The notes: generated from the letters alone by a model not told the origin. Positions 17,233-27,333 are shown, numbered from the stretch's first letter. The stretch: 64,000 nucleotides of DNA from Mariaggregatimicrobium sp964498785 (GCA_964498785.1 CAZCJL010000017.1:1-64000), one strand, 5' to 3'. Numbers and translations are program-made.

Positions 17233-18327
17233 TTGCGAGTTATACTGATTTCATATCACGGGCTGGCAGATTACACAATTGCGCTTGCAAATGCCCTGGC
17301 CCAAAAAAATGAAGTGATGCTGATATTAGCGCAAAAAAGCGCCGGGCCATTTTTAAATCACATCGATCAATCGATCTGCAAGTATCTGGTTAATTTTCCA
17401 AGATTGCGTAATCCGCTAAATCTCTTTTATACATTGAAAATTTATTTTGCAATCAGAAAATTCAAACCAGATATTATTCATTTTCAAGGGGGATTTATTT
17501 GGTTTTCATTCATTTTACCGCTTCTGCTAAAATGGCCGGTTATTACAACTATTCACGACGCCGAGCCGCACAAAGGTGATGAATCATCGAAAAATATGCG
17601 TTGGTTTTTGCCCAATTTTCTGGCAACCCGTTTTTCGTCGAAATTAATTGTACATGGTGAAAATATTCGGAATCAATTAGTTTATAATTCCAAAATCTCA
17701 TCAGAGAAAATTGCAAGTATTCTTCACGGGAATGGGTTTATCCATAAAAAGAATTTAAAGAAGATTAAATGCAAAGACTTTCAGATTTTATTCTTTGGTC
17801 GCATTCTTGAATATAAAGGACTTCCCAATTTAATTAAGGCTGAACCATTAATTACCGCGGAAATTCCTGATCTTAAAATTTGTATTGCCGGCGATGGAAT
17901 CCTTATGAAAAAATATGAAAAATTAATCATCGATAGATCACGGTTTGAAATCTATAATAAATATATTGATCAGGAATTGATGGAAGAACTGTTCCGGAGC
18001 AGCAGTCTGGTTGTGCTTCCTTATAGCGAGGCCTCACAAAGCGGAATCATTTCCATTGCGTATGCGTATGCGCGACCGGTTATCGCAACTCGCGTTGGTG
18101 CGCTTCCGGAGTTGGTTGAACATAAACGAACGGGTTGGCTCGTTCCGCCCAATAACGTTTGTGAACTCGCACAGGGAATCATTACTTTATTAAAAAATAA
18201 AAGGTTACGGGAAGAATTAGGACAAAATGCTTTTAGAAAAGCCAAAAATGAAATGTCATGGGATAATGTTGCCAATCAAACACAAAAATTATATCAATCT
18301 TTAATAAAAGAAAAACAGGAAAGATAG
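17233..18327 (+). CDS. Glycosyltransferase family 4
   Basis: 364 residues, GT-B fold. The N-terminal half has the acceptor-domain pattern ISYHGLADYTIALANAL; the middle has PDIIHFQG and TIHDAEPHKGD. The C-terminal nucleotide-sugar half has ILFFGRILEYKGLPNLIKA, KICIAGDG and LPYSEASQSGIISIAYAYARP followed by VIATRVGALPELVEH, which is the GT4 donor-site block in its 'QSG' variant. It transfers a sugar from a nucleotide donor to the growing repeat unit on the cytoplasmic face. TTG start immediately after the previous stop (no spacing), so translational coupling is likely. Confidence 0.85.
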   Translation: MRVILISYHGLADYTIALANALAQKNEVMLILAQKSAGPFLNHIDQSICKYLVNFPRLRNPLNLFYTLKIYFAIRKFKPDIIHFQGGFIWFSFILPLLLKWPVITTIHDAEPHKGDESSKNMRWFLPNFLATRFSSKLIVHGENIRNQLVYNSKISSEKIASILHGNGFIHKKNLKKIKCKDFQILFFGRILEYKGLPNLIKAEPLITAEIPDLKICIAGDGILMKKYEKLIIDRSRFEIYNKYIDQELMEELFRSSSLVVLPYSEASQSGIISIAYAYARPVIATRVGALPELVEHKRTGWLVPPNNVCELAQGIITLLKNKRLREELGQNAFRKAKNEMSWDNVANQTQKLYQSLIKEKQER

Positions 18328-18431
18328 CGCCGTAATAAATAAGAATTACAGACAACAACGATTGGGGATATTAGAACGATAGCAAATCAGACGAACATGG
18401 TTTTTTTTTACAAGGATTATGGAATTTAATT

Positions 18432-19493
18432 ATGAACAAAAGAATACGAACAGCGATTGTCGGCGGCGATAAAAACGGATTCGTTCGGGGGTTCCTGACG
18501 CATTCACATCCGGATTTTGATTTAGTGTGTGTTATTGACCAGAATAGTGCACAGAAAAAAATATTAAGCCGGATTTTAAAAGTACCGGGCTATCAGACAA
18601 TTGTTGAAGCCATTAATAAAACTCCGGTTGATCTCCTCATTTTTTGCTCCAGGGCGGCAACAAATCAACAAAATATTGATGTCGGATTAGCGCATCATAC
18701 TCACATCTTTCTTTCGCATCCTGATTGTTGTGAATATTATCAATCGCAACTTATGTTACAACGTGCACAGAAATCTAATATCCATTTCATGTGTGGGCAT
18801 ACATTGCAATTTCGCCCTACTTTTATGACAATGCAGGATATTTTAAACGAGGGTTATATTGGTAATATCACTTTACTCAGAGCAGCTTTACATATTCGGT
18901 CGCTCATTGCATTCAGCAATGGCCAGAACGCAGTAACAGCAACGCAATTGATCCGGGCAAATGCAAAGCGTATTTTTCCATTACTAAGCTTAATACTAAC
19001 ATCTCAAGAACAGGTTTGTAGAATACGGGTACAACCAACGGTTAATTGCTCTAAAAATTCCATTGCCACTGTTTGCCGTTTCAAAAATGGCATTAATGGC
19101 GTAATCGATTTTTCCTGGCTTTATCGGCAATTTCCGCAGCGAGCTAATTATTCCCTGATTTTTTCCGGGGCCGATGGTATGGCTATCGCTGAACCGAACC
19201 ATCTTTCACTTCTATTTCAAAAAAAGAACAATAGATTCAATGCCGGCCAGTACGATTTTCATGCTACAGATATCGCGTTATTTGCTGAAAATAAACATCG
19301 ATTTTGGGGCGTATATAAACAAATGGACCATATTCGCAACGCTATTAATAAAGGGCTGGACACTGAACTATCCTGGGAAAGGGCGCACCGTGTTATCGAA
19401 TTCATAGAAGGAATGATTCAATCTGTTGAATCCGGTCAACCAATTGAGTTACCGCTTCCATCTAAATCGTATTCAAAGAAAAAATCTTCCTAG
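18432..19493 (+). CDS. Gfo/Idh/MocA-family protein lacking the EKP lysine
   Basis: 353 residues with the Rossmann plus alpha/beta layout of sugar dehydrogenases of the Gfo/Idh/MocA family. The nucleotide-binding start is IRTAIVGGDKNGFVRGFL (a GGxxxG variant). The family's catalytic EKP motif, expected after a strand, reads LSHPDCC, with His 96 in place of Lys. The following MCGHTLQFRPTF matches the family's vGH-x-x-R-F-x-P block. The downstream 'D-x-g-x-H-x-x-D' active-site motif is not visible. In polysaccharide loci such enzymes oxidise or epimerise nucleotide sugars; here the missing Lys suggests altered or lost chemistry. Starts 104 bp after the glycosyltransferase gene. Confidence 0.75.
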   Translation: MNKRIRTAIVGGDKNGFVRGFLTHSHPDFDLVCVIDQNSAQKKILSRILKVPGYQTIVEAINKTPVDLLIFCSRAATNQQNIDVGLAHHTHIFLSHPDCCEYYQSQLMLQRAQKSNIHFMCGHTLQFRPTFMTMQDILNEGYIGNITLLRAALHIRSLIAFSNGQNAVTATQLIRANAKRIFPLLSLILTSQEQVCRIRVQPTVNCSKNSIATVCRFKNGINGVIDFSWLYRQFPQRANYSLIFSGADGMAIAEPNHLSLLFQKKNNRFNAGQYDFHATDIALFAENKHRFWGVYKQMDHIRNAINKGLDTELSWERAHRVIEFIEGMIQSVESGQPIELPLPSKSYSKKKSS

Positions 19494-19515
19494 CGAATAG
19501 CGCAATGCGATTAAA

Positions 19516-21054
19516 ATGAATGAACGACAACGAGCAAAAAAACTGAAAAATCATTCCAAAATTGGCAATATGGCAAAAGGATCCGCGCTTGTCGGAAGCG
19601 GAGACTTAATTGGGAACCTTTTCTTCTACATCAATAGCGTAATTATTACGAGAACCATTGGCGCTGAACTATATGGCCTGTTTTTCCTCGGAAATATCAT
19701 TGCGCTTATCGGTAGCATGATTGCCAGACTTGGCCTCGATTATGCGATTTTACGCTTTGTTGCATTGTTTAAGGGCAAAGACCAGGAAATACGTATTTTT
19801 AAAACCGTAAAATCCGCGCTATTAATTTCTGCGATCGCAAGCGCTGCTGTTGTCATCGTTTCTGTGATATTGTCTCCGTTTATGGCACATACCATTTTTC
19901 GCAAGCCACAGTTGATCACTGTCATTTTATTTTTAGCAATCGGGATCCCGTTTACAAATATAATCGCAATGGTCGTCAATCTTTTTCTTGGTTTAAAAGA
20001 AGTAAAATATAAAGTACTCATTGAAAATCTATTACTGCCTTTAATTAAGTTAATTTCCATTATTCTCTTTTTTCAATGCGGTATGCGCCTTAGCGGAGTT
20101 GTGTATGCGAATGTTCTATCTTCATTTGTAGTGGCGGTTTTTTGTTTGGTTCTTATTAATCATCGTTTCCCGCAAATTCGAAAATCCGGGTATGCCGACA
20201 AAAAGCCGCTATTATCATTCTCATTACCCATTCTCGGAGAAACAATTTTAAATTACATCATTTCCTGGATTGATATTTTAATTTTAGGTTATTTTTCCAC
20301 ATCCACTGATGTTGGAATTTTGGGTATCATTTATCGGATTTCAATTGTGCTCGTATTTGTTCAATATTCTTTTAATGCGATTTTTTCTCCGATGATTTCA
20401 GAACTTCACGGTACCAACAAATTGAAGGAACTGGAACAACTTTTTAAGCTACAAACCCGATGGGCATTTTCCTTAACATTACCTTTTTTAATTTTGCTTA
20501 TAATGTTTCCAGAGCATATAATGAAAATTTTTGGAGATACTTTTGTTAATGGGGCATTAGCGTTGGTTATTATCAGTATCGGCCGCTTTTTTGATACAGT
20601 TGTCGGAGCAAGCGGATTAATGATAATGATGATCGGTAAACCGAAAATTAACACAATAAATTCACTGATAATTTTAGTCATTAAAATAATATTGAATATC
20701 ATCATGATCCCAAAGTATGGTTTAATCGGAGCCGCAATATCCGCAGCTTTATCGGTTGCTTTGCTCGACATCCTGCGCGTATGCGAAGTATATTATCTTT
20801 TAAAGATACATCCGTACAACCGAAAGCTACTAAAACCAATCATCGCTGCTATAGGAAGTATTACTGTGCTTTTCTTAATGTCGCATTTTTTTCTAATCAA
20901 ATTAATCGATTTTTTTAATATAATCCTCTATTTAACGGTATTTTTTTTGTTGTACTTTGGTTTTCTCTATTGCTTAAAACTGGATGAAGAAGATAAATTT
21001 GTATTAAATTCACTTTTTCTAAAAGTGATTAAAGTTAGACATAATAATAATTAA
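19516..21054 (+). CDS. Polysaccharide flippase (Wzx, MOP superfamily)
   Basis: 512 residues with 12-14 hydrophobic segments spread over the whole length, beginning with the family's AKGSALVGSGDLIGNLFFYI and ITRTIGAELYGLFFLG. Middle and late helices show the MOP look (ISELHGTNKLKELEQLFK between helices, FGDTFVNGALALVIIS). It flips the lipid-linked repeat unit across the inner membrane. No signal peptide. It lies 23 bp after the Gfo/Idh-like gene. Confidence 0.9.
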   Translation: MNERQRAKKLKNHSKIGNMAKGSALVGSGDLIGNLFFYINSVIITRTIGAELYGLFFLGNIIALIGSMIARLGLDYAILRFVALFKGKDQEIRIFKTVKSALLISAIASAAVVIVSVILSPFMAHTIFRKPQLITVILFLAIGIPFTNIIAMVVNLFLGLKEVKYKVLIENLLLPLIKLISIILFFQCGMRLSGVVYANVLSSFVVAVFCLVLINHRFPQIRKSGYADKKPLLSFSLPILGETILNYIISWIDILILGYFSTSTDVGILGIIYRISIVLVFVQYSFNAIFSPMISELHGTNKLKELEQLFKLQTRWAFSLTLPFLILLIMFPEHIMKIFGDTFVNGALALVIISIGRFFDTVVGASGLMIMMIGKPKINTINSLIILVIKIILNIIMIPKYGLIGAAISAALSVALLDILRVCEVYYLLKIHPYNRKLLKPIIAAIGSITVLFLMSHFFLIKLIDFFNIILYLTVFFLLYFGFLYCLKLDEEDKFVLNSLFLKVIKVRHNNN

Positions 21055-21154
21055 ATTATTACGCGAATATATTAAATTGCGTGTAATCTTTGATACGTAT
21101 TAAAAATAAAGGAAAGCGAACTACGGTTTCGGCTTAAATATCAGGGGGTAACAA

Positions 21155-22798
21155 ATGGTTTCAAAAAAACGAGTGTTGATTATTGGGCTGGATAGTGTAA
21201 ATCTGGAAATAATCAATCCACTTATAAATGAAAATAAATTGCCGGTTCTGGGAAAATTACTATCTCAATCGGCATTTTCTTCAATGAGTTCTGTCCTGCC
21301 AGTCAATGCCGTGTCCGGTTGGACATCATTACTAACAGGACAGAACTCAGGAAAGCACAGTATCTTTGAATTTTTCGATAAGACAAACGGCTCATACAAA
21401 CGTAACATCATTTCCAGTCATGACGTCAAATCCAAACGCATCTGGGATATTTTAGGTGATCATCAGCGAAAATCCATTGTGATGAATATTCCGGTAACGT
21501 ATCCGCCCACACCAATTAATGGAATTATGGTAAGCGGCATGTTAACAAAACCGGATTCAATATTCACATATCCGGAAAATTTAACCGACGGGTTGAAATC
21601 AAAAAAATATATTATTGATGTGTTTGGTCATTATCGAAATACATTGACAGGTTACATGGAATTAGCGTTCCAAACAATTATTTATCGTCAGCACGCATTT
21701 CTTGAATTGATCAAAAATAATGAATGGGATTTTGCGGCGTTAGCTTTTACAACACTTGATCGATTACAGCAAACAATTTATGACCAAAAATCTCAAATTG
21801 AGAAAATTTTCATAAAATTAGATGAACTAATCGGGGAAATCGTAACTGAAGTTAATGATGGTAATACCTACATATTGTTAGTTTCAAATTATGGCTATCG
21901 CAATGTTACCAAAAAGTTTTTTGTAAATGAATGGCTAAGCGATTTGGGATTGCTTTCCAAAAGCATTAGTACCGGAAAAGCCTCGATCCCGAATCTTGTT
22001 GAAGATTATTTTGATTTCAGAAAACAAAAACCTCGTTTAACCGCCCGGCTTTTGGCGAAAACAGGTATTACAAAAGATAACATCCGTTCTGTTGTTCCTG
22101 AATTAATTTGTGAACTTTTAAAGAAACGAATACCAACAAAGATCAGAAAGATATTTCCGAAAGAGAATTTATTAATAAACTGGGATAAAACTAAAGCCTA
22201 TTTCCCCTCTGAATATGTTCATGGAATTCGAATAAATGTAAAAGGTCGTGAGCCAAACGGTGTTGTTGAAAAAGGCTGGAAATACGACCACCTTTGCGAG
22301 ACCATTATTTCAGAACTTTATCGCTTGAAAGATCCGCATACTTTTGAAAATATTATTGAGCGTGTTTACAGACGAGAAGAAATATTTCACGGACAAAATT
22401 GTGATTGTGCTCCTGACATTATTTTTGTATTAAGGGACAACCGCTATTCTCTGCAATCAAATAAAAGAACAAATAAACACTATATAAGCAATGCAAAAGA
22501 CGATTATCCGGTAACATCAGGAATGGATCCCACCGGGCTGTTTTGTATTATGGGTCCGTCAATTCAAGCTGGCGAATTAGCCAGTATCCCAAGGATTTAC
22601 GACATTGCGCCCACTATTCTGGAACTCCTGAATGTTCCTGTTCCTGACGACATGGAAGGATCAGTTATAAACTATATTATCGACTTGAAGCAAATAGAAT
22701 CGACCGCTGTGGCGAAACAGAATATCAATTTCAGAATAAATAATGGGAGCCAACCAGATAAAACCAGGGAAATTGTAACAAAAGAAGTTTTCGTGTAG
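21155..22798 (+). CDS. Alkaline-phosphatase-superfamily protein with the catalytic site erased
   Basis: 547 residues clearly of the type I phosphodiesterase/nucleotide pyrophosphatase fold: VLIIGLDSVNLEIINPLIN (D13), SLLTGQNSGKHSIFEFF, VMNIPVTYPPTPINGIMVSG, IYDIAPTILELLNVPVPDD. Expected active residues have changed. The nucleophile Thr of 'PPxTxPAWT' is Ala 52 (PVNAVSGWTS); the 'DRxQH' His is Thr 207 (DRLQQT); the 'SDHG' metal pair is SNYG (N245, Y246); the 'SGxH' His is Asp 458 (SGMD). The fold's structural glycines and DIAPT block remain, so the protein appears maintained. Inference: a non-catalytic binding or assembly role in the polysaccharide pathway. It has no signal peptide. Confidence 0.8.
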   Translation: MVSKKRVLIIGLDSVNLEIINPLINENKLPVLGKLLSQSAFSSMSSVLPVNAVSGWTSLLTGQNSGKHSIFEFFDKTNGSYKRNIISSHDVKSKRIWDILGDHQRKSIVMNIPVTYPPTPINGIMVSGMLTKPDSIFTYPENLTDGLKSKKYIIDVFGHYRNTLTGYMELAFQTIIYRQHAFLELIKNNEWDFAALAFTTLDRLQQTIYDQKSQIEKIFIKLDELIGEIVTEVNDGNTYILLVSNYGYRNVTKKFFVNEWLSDLGLLSKSISTGKASIPNLVEDYFDFRKQKPRLTARLLAKTGITKDNIRSVVPELICELLKKRIPTKIRKIFPKENLLINWDKTKAYFPSEYVHGIRINVKGREPNGVVEKGWKYDHLCETIISELYRLKDPHTFENIIERVYRREEIFHGQNCDCAPDIIFVLRDNRYSLQSNKRTNKHYISNAKDDYPVTSGMDPTGLFCIMGPSIQAGELASIPRIYDIAPTILELLNVPVPDDMEGSVINYIIDLKQIESTAVAKQNINFRINNGSQPDKTREIVTKEVFV

Positions 22799-22828
22799 TG
22801 TCAGAACTTTAATAGAAATCGCATAATA

Positions 22829-24667
22829 TTGAGACGGAACAGACAATATATCAATTATCTTCTACTGGCGATCACTCTCATTTCGGTAATTCTGCGGTTC
22901 ATTCATTTAACCGCCGATACCCCGGTACTACAATTATTCACTGATGAGGGATATAAAACATTTGATGCCCGTAATAAAGTTCTTTTTGATAAATGGAGTG
23001 TTGACCCGCACCCCCCATGCTATCTCTATTTACACCCGGTTTTCACTCTTACACAATATTCGTTCATGTCATTATTTGGCGTTGGGTTAATTCAGGCGCG
23101 TTTGGTATCGGTTTTTTTTGGATTGGGGATTCTACTTCTTATTTTTTCTCTTGTCAGAAAAAATTTTTCTGGTAGCGCGGCAATAATAGCAGGAATTTTA
23201 ATCGGTTTCAATTATTATTTTATCATGATCAGTCGAACTGCTGTTATCGAAATTTCTGCAATTTTTTTTATGATGCTTACTGTTTTTACATTTGATAAAA
23301 CACCCCCTAAACGTCCATATTATGTATTTCTCGCTGGCATCACAACATTTCTGGGAATTATTACAAAGCTATATGCCTTTTTTTTGATTCCGATGTGTAT
23401 TGTATTTCTCATTTATCGGAAACGCTATCGTGATTTGTTGTTTTATATGACCGGATTTCTTGCCGCGGTCATTGTTTATACGTTTCTGTGGTGTTTGCTA
23501 ACAAATTTTGACGTGTTCATTGATGTGCTTCGACTTAATATGAGTATTGGCAAACTTGAAATTTTTCGCGACAGCCAGTCAATTATTTCGGCGTCATCTC
23601 AAAAAGTGCAACATCATTCTACCAGTCTGAATGTGCTTTTTACTCTTTTACGAAGTCTGAGCGGACGATTTATTTACATTCATCATTTATTTACCATTGC
23701 TCCGGGAATTTTCGTTCTATGTTCGGCTTATTTTATGCGAATGGCTCAAAAGAAACGCCGAGAGCGTTTTTCAGACCTTGAAATATTGTCAATCGGCTGG
23801 ATTATTTTCGGCGGCGCTATTTTAAGTATTGCTAAATATACGAGTTTTCATCATTTAATGATCTTATTACCTCCAATGGCCATTTTATCGACTTCTTTTC
23901 TCACACGAATTTTTAATAAATCATTGGGACAAAATGATGATAACCCGGACGAGCTATCTTCGCCTCTGATTTCTAAATTTATAAATATTCTCAAATATGG
24001 CCTTTCTATCGGATTTTCATTCATTCTGATCCAGCAAATTTTATACTCAGCGCTTATGGTTTATTTGCAGAAATTTATCAACGGCACACCAATCGTTAAT
24101 CCGGATGATCAATTTAATGCGTTTGCCTTTCTGTGGTTCATCATTAAAAATGATTCATTTAATATGATTCCGCTACTACCAAGGATCAACGCGTATGAAT
24201 TTTGGCGCAACGCCGCTGTTTCTATTACCTGTATTACGTCATTGTTAATACTTCCTGTTTTCAAAAATGGCTGGAAAATCAGTCAGTTATCCAGGGCGCT
24301 ATCGATTGTGGGCATTTTGGTATTTTTAATTATTAATACCTGGCGTTATACAACCTGGAGTCTTTCCCCGCAATATACTCAACTAAACGCATCTAAAAGA
24401 TTAGGGCAGATAGTAAATGATTCGCAAACAGTAATTGGCGGACAATTCCTGGCGCTGGAAAATTCTGTTCATTTTTCTCATCATCATGAACCTGGCGACA
24501 TATACCAGAACCAATCGCAATATCTTATTGAATTGGTATTTCATCCGTTAAAAGGACCTCAACTTCCTGACAATCTCCCTGATCGGACGAATGGCAAAAA
24601 ATATATAGAAAAATTCATCGTTCGAGAACATATCTATCACTTGTATCAGCTTACCTATGCACATTGA
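22829..24667 (+). CDS. Glycosyltransferase family 39-like membrane protein (ArnT/PMT type)
   Basis: 612 residues with about a dozen membrane helices. The first periplasmic loop has the diagnostic acidic motif FTDEGYKTFDARN (about 32-44), matching the catalytic D-E of lipid-dependent GT-C enzymes. HPPCYLYLHP follows, in the position of the family's HPP motif. These enzymes take sugar from polyprenyl phosphate and add it on the outer face of the inner membrane to lipid A, protein or glycan. The start is a TTG at 22829; no better ATG is available before the first helix. Last gene of the polysaccharide locus. Confidence 0.8.
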   Translation: MRRNRQYINYLLLAITLISVILRFIHLTADTPVLQLFTDEGYKTFDARNKVLFDKWSVDPHPPCYLYLHPVFTLTQYSFMSLFGVGLIQARLVSVFFGLGILLLIFSLVRKNFSGSAAIIAGILIGFNYYFIMISRTAVIEISAIFFMMLTVFTFDKTPPKRPYYVFLAGITTFLGIITKLYAFFLIPMCIVFLIYRKRYRDLLFYMTGFLAAVIVYTFLWCLLTNFDVFIDVLRLNMSIGKLEIFRDSQSIISASSQKVQHHSTSLNVLFTLLRSLSGRFIYIHHLFTIAPGIFVLCSAYFMRMAQKKRRERFSDLEILSIGWIIFGGAILSIAKYTSFHHLMILLPPMAILSTSFLTRIFNKSLGQNDDNPDELSSPLISKFINILKYGLSIGFSFILIQQILYSALMVYLQKFINGTPIVNPDDQFNAFAFLWFIIKNDSFNMIPLLPRINAYEFWRNAAVSITCITSLLILPVFKNGWKISQLSRALSIVGILVFLIINTWRYTTWSLSPQYTQLNASKRLGQIVNDSQTVIGGQFLALENSVHFSHHHEPGDIYQNQSQYLIELVFHPLKGPQLPDNLPDRTNGKKYIEKFIVREHIYHLYQLTYAH

Positions 24668-24769
24668 ATTTGCCTCCGAAAGATAATACTTGATTTCTAA
24701 ATTTATTTTGTTTACTTTTTTGACAAGATAACCCGATGAACATAATACCATAACGAATGACTCTTACCC

Positions 24770-25969
24770 ATGAAATTGATACTTACTATTATTTTGGTAA
24801 TGCTTATTGCTATTATCGGATCAGAGTATACATTTATCAGAAAACGAATTCCTCTTGGCACTCGTCATATTTTATTGACAGGAACTGAGTTTATATTCAT
24901 TGGTTTTTTGTTAGGCCCAACCTTCTTAAATATTCTGGATTCGGTAACAATACGCTCACTGCATCCGCTATTGAGTTTTGGTCTTGGGTGGATTGGTTTT
25001 CTTTTTGGGCTGCAATTCGATTTTTCTAAAATTAAAATCTTGCCACATAACTATTTTTCAATTACATTATTACAGGCATTTGTAACACTCACTTTTATTT
25101 TTTTTATATTTTTTGGGATATTTATATATATATTCAATCAATCGATTAATGAAGCATTTATTTATGCGTTAACTCTTGCTTCTGCCGGAGCCTGTACCGG
25201 TCAGGCCTCTATGGCGATCGTGCACCGGGATTTTAAAATACCGTCCCGGGGTCTGATGAATCTGTTCCGTTACATTGCAAGCGTCGATGCACTGGTGAGT
25301 ATATTTATCTTTGGGCTGGCGTTATGTTACAGTAAATCAAATACTGTTAATTCAATTTCTCTGAATCATTTGGATTCTTTTATGTGGTTGGGATTATCCA
25401 TAACACTGGGTTTAATAATGGGGATCATTTTTCATTTGTTAACTTATGTACGGTTAAACCAGGACGAATTGATTTTGATCATTATCGGAGTTGTCACTTT
25501 TTCCGCAGGGGTTGGCCTTTATCTACGCCTGTCTCCTTTGTTGATCAATTTCTTTATGGGCATTTTTATTGCAAATAGCACGCATCGTAATGTTCGGGTG
25601 TTTGAAATTATGATTCGTGCAGAAAAATCCATTTATATTTTACTCGTATTGTTAGCCGGGGCGACCTGGCAACCGGTTTCAATGGGGTCGGTTGGCTTGA
25701 TTTTTAGTTACATAATTTCTCGTGGTCTCGGAAAATTATTTGGTGGCTACATTACATCAAAACTATCCCCCACAGGTTTTCATATACCGCCTTATTTTGG
25801 TCTGGGTTTATTATCCCAGGGGGGAATTGCGATTGCGATCATCATTAATTTTCAACTAATTCACAACGAGTTCCCAGTCAATTTAATTTTGACTATTGTC
25901 ATATTCGGGGCATTAATTAACGAATTGATCAGCCCATCCTTTGTACTTAAATTAGTGAGGGAAAAATAA
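24770..25969 (+). CDS. CPA2-type cation:proton antiporter subunit/protein A
   Basis: 399 residues, about 12 membrane helices, no soluble C-terminal domain. Family features: an N-terminal hairpin with GTEFIFIGFLLGPTFL, FGLGWIGFLFGLQFDFSKI (the unwound-helix region of Na+/H+ exchangers), and a glycine-rich block ALTLASAGACTGQASMAI where classical CPA2 members carry their ion-site residues. The usual cytoplasmic TrkA/RCK domain is missing. It overlaps the second antiporter gene (TAATG), so the two are translationally coupled and may act as a pair. Confidence 0.8.
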   Translation: MKLILTIILVMLIAIIGSEYTFIRKRIPLGTRHILLTGTEFIFIGFLLGPTFLNILDSVTIRSLHPLLSFGLGWIGFLFGLQFDFSKIKILPHNYFSITLLQAFVTLTFIFFIFFGIFIYIFNQSINEAFIYALTLASAGACTGQASMAIVHRDFKIPSRGLMNLFRYIASVDALVSIFIFGLALCYSKSNTVNSISLNHLDSFMWLGLSITLGLIMGIIFHLLTYVRLNQDELILIIIGVVTFSAGVGLYLRLSPLLINFFMGIFIANSTHRNVRVFEIMIRAEKSIYILLVLLAGATWQPVSMGSVGLIFSYIISRGLGKLFGGYITSKLSPTGFHIPPYFGLGLLSQGGIAIAIIINFQLIHNEFPVNLILTIVIFGALINELISPSFVLKLVREK

Positions 25970-27333
25970 TGCCTCGTCTGGTCGGTTTAGCATTTCTGAT
26001 CATATTTTTATTCGTGCTAATTCAACATACAGATTTTGATTATTCCACTGCTGAAAGCTCCACAATTGCCCTCGGTTTTTTAATATCCTCAGCTTATATC
26101 GTCGGACAATGTATCGAACGGCTGCGTCTTCCTAAAATTACAGGGTACATATTAACCGGATTATTATTTGGTCCCTACCTTTTAGAATTTATTTCAAAAG
26201 AAACGCTCGTCGATTTGAACTTTATCAATCACATGGCTCTGGCGCTAATTGCATTTTATGCTGGCGGAGAATTACAGCTCAGTCGATTAAGAGCATACCG
26301 AAAATCTTTTTCCATTCTCATTGCTTTCCAACTTTTTATCGCGGTGGGAGTTGCAGGTGTACTTTATTTAATTCGTTCCTCTCTTCCTGTTTTCCAGAAC
26401 TTGAGTGATCTGCAGATACTCGCGTTTTCGATTTTGCTTGGCGTTGTGAGTGTTGCCAGATCACCATCTACTGTTATTGCGATTATTAGCGAAACTCGTT
26501 CTGAAGGCCGCGTAACAGACATTGTATTAGGCGTTACTATCGCGCTGGATGTTGTGGTAATCATGCTGTTTGCAATTGCAATTTCATTTTGTGATGTACT
26601 ACTTGTGACAGAGCAATCATGGAATTTTAGTTTTTTCTTCGTACTGTTGCTGGAAATAATTATTTCATTGGTTACCGGTTTGATACTTGGGATCGGGCTT
26701 AATTTTCTCATTAAACGGGTTGATAAGGTTTTACCGATGGCAATATTAACGATTGGATTTGTCGTTACAAAATTTTCTTATTCTTTAGCAAATTATCTGG
26801 AACATACACACGAAATTGGCCTTAAAATAGAGCCACTGTTAATTTGTATTACCGCAGGATTTTATATTCAAAATTTTTCACACTATAATAAACAATTTAT
26901 GATGTCACTGGACAAAGTATCGCTTGTCATTTATACACTATTTTTTTCGCTTACAGGCGCTTCTTTAAATCTTGAAATACTACAGAAAAGCTGGGCCGTT
27001 GCATGTTTAATTTTTATTATAAGAACGATTATGCTTGCAGTCAGCACAACAACCGGCGCTCTGGTTTCGAGGGACCCTTCTCCGCAACGATATTTGTACT
27101 GGCTTGGATTTGTTTCGCAGGCAGGAGTGAGCCTTGGTTTTGCCCATGAAATAATGCGCCGTTTTCCAGCCTTTGGAATCGAACTTGGCTCTATTATTAT
27201 CGCCGTGGTTGCAATCGATCAACTGATCGGTCCTATTACGTTTAAATATGCACTTGAGAGATGCCATGAAACAAATGAAAAAGTGACATACCGAACACTT
27301 GTAAATCAGAAGACAAAAAGGGCTGAGTTATGA
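25969..27333 (+). CDS. CPA2-type cation:proton antiporter protein B
   Basis: 454 residues with about 12-13 membrane helices. N-terminal LRLPKITGYILTGLLFGPYLLEF is a strong CPA2 signature, followed by LALIAFYAGGELQLSRLRAY. VSVARSPSTVIAIISETRSEGRVTDIV carries the family's residue block for ion exchange, and GFVSQAGVSLGFAHEI lies in the last helices. Related to but clearly longer than the preceding gene product. No RCK domain follows; instead the next gene, overlapping by ATGA, encodes a small PII-like protein that could serve as the regulatory unit. Inner membrane. Confidence 0.85.
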   Translation: MPRLVGLAFLIIFLFVLIQHTDFDYSTAESSTIALGFLISSAYIVGQCIERLRLPKITGYILTGLLFGPYLLEFISKETLVDLNFINHMALALIAFYAGGELQLSRLRAYRKSFSILIAFQLFIAVGVAGVLYLIRSSLPVFQNLSDLQILAFSILLGVVSVARSPSTVIAIISETRSEGRVTDIVLGVTIALDVVVIMLFAIAISFCDVLLVTEQSWNFSFFFVLLLEIIISLVTGLILGIGLNFLIKRVDKVLPMAILTIGFVVTKFSYSLANYLEHTHEIGLKIEPLLICITAGFYIQNFSHYNKQFMMSLDKVSLVIYTLFFSLTGASLNLEILQKSWAVACLIFIIRTIMLAVSTTTGALVSRDPSPQRYLYWLGFVSQAGVSLGFAHEIMRRFPAFGIELGSIIIAVVAIDQLIGPITFKYALERCHETNEKVTYRTLVNQKTKRAEL

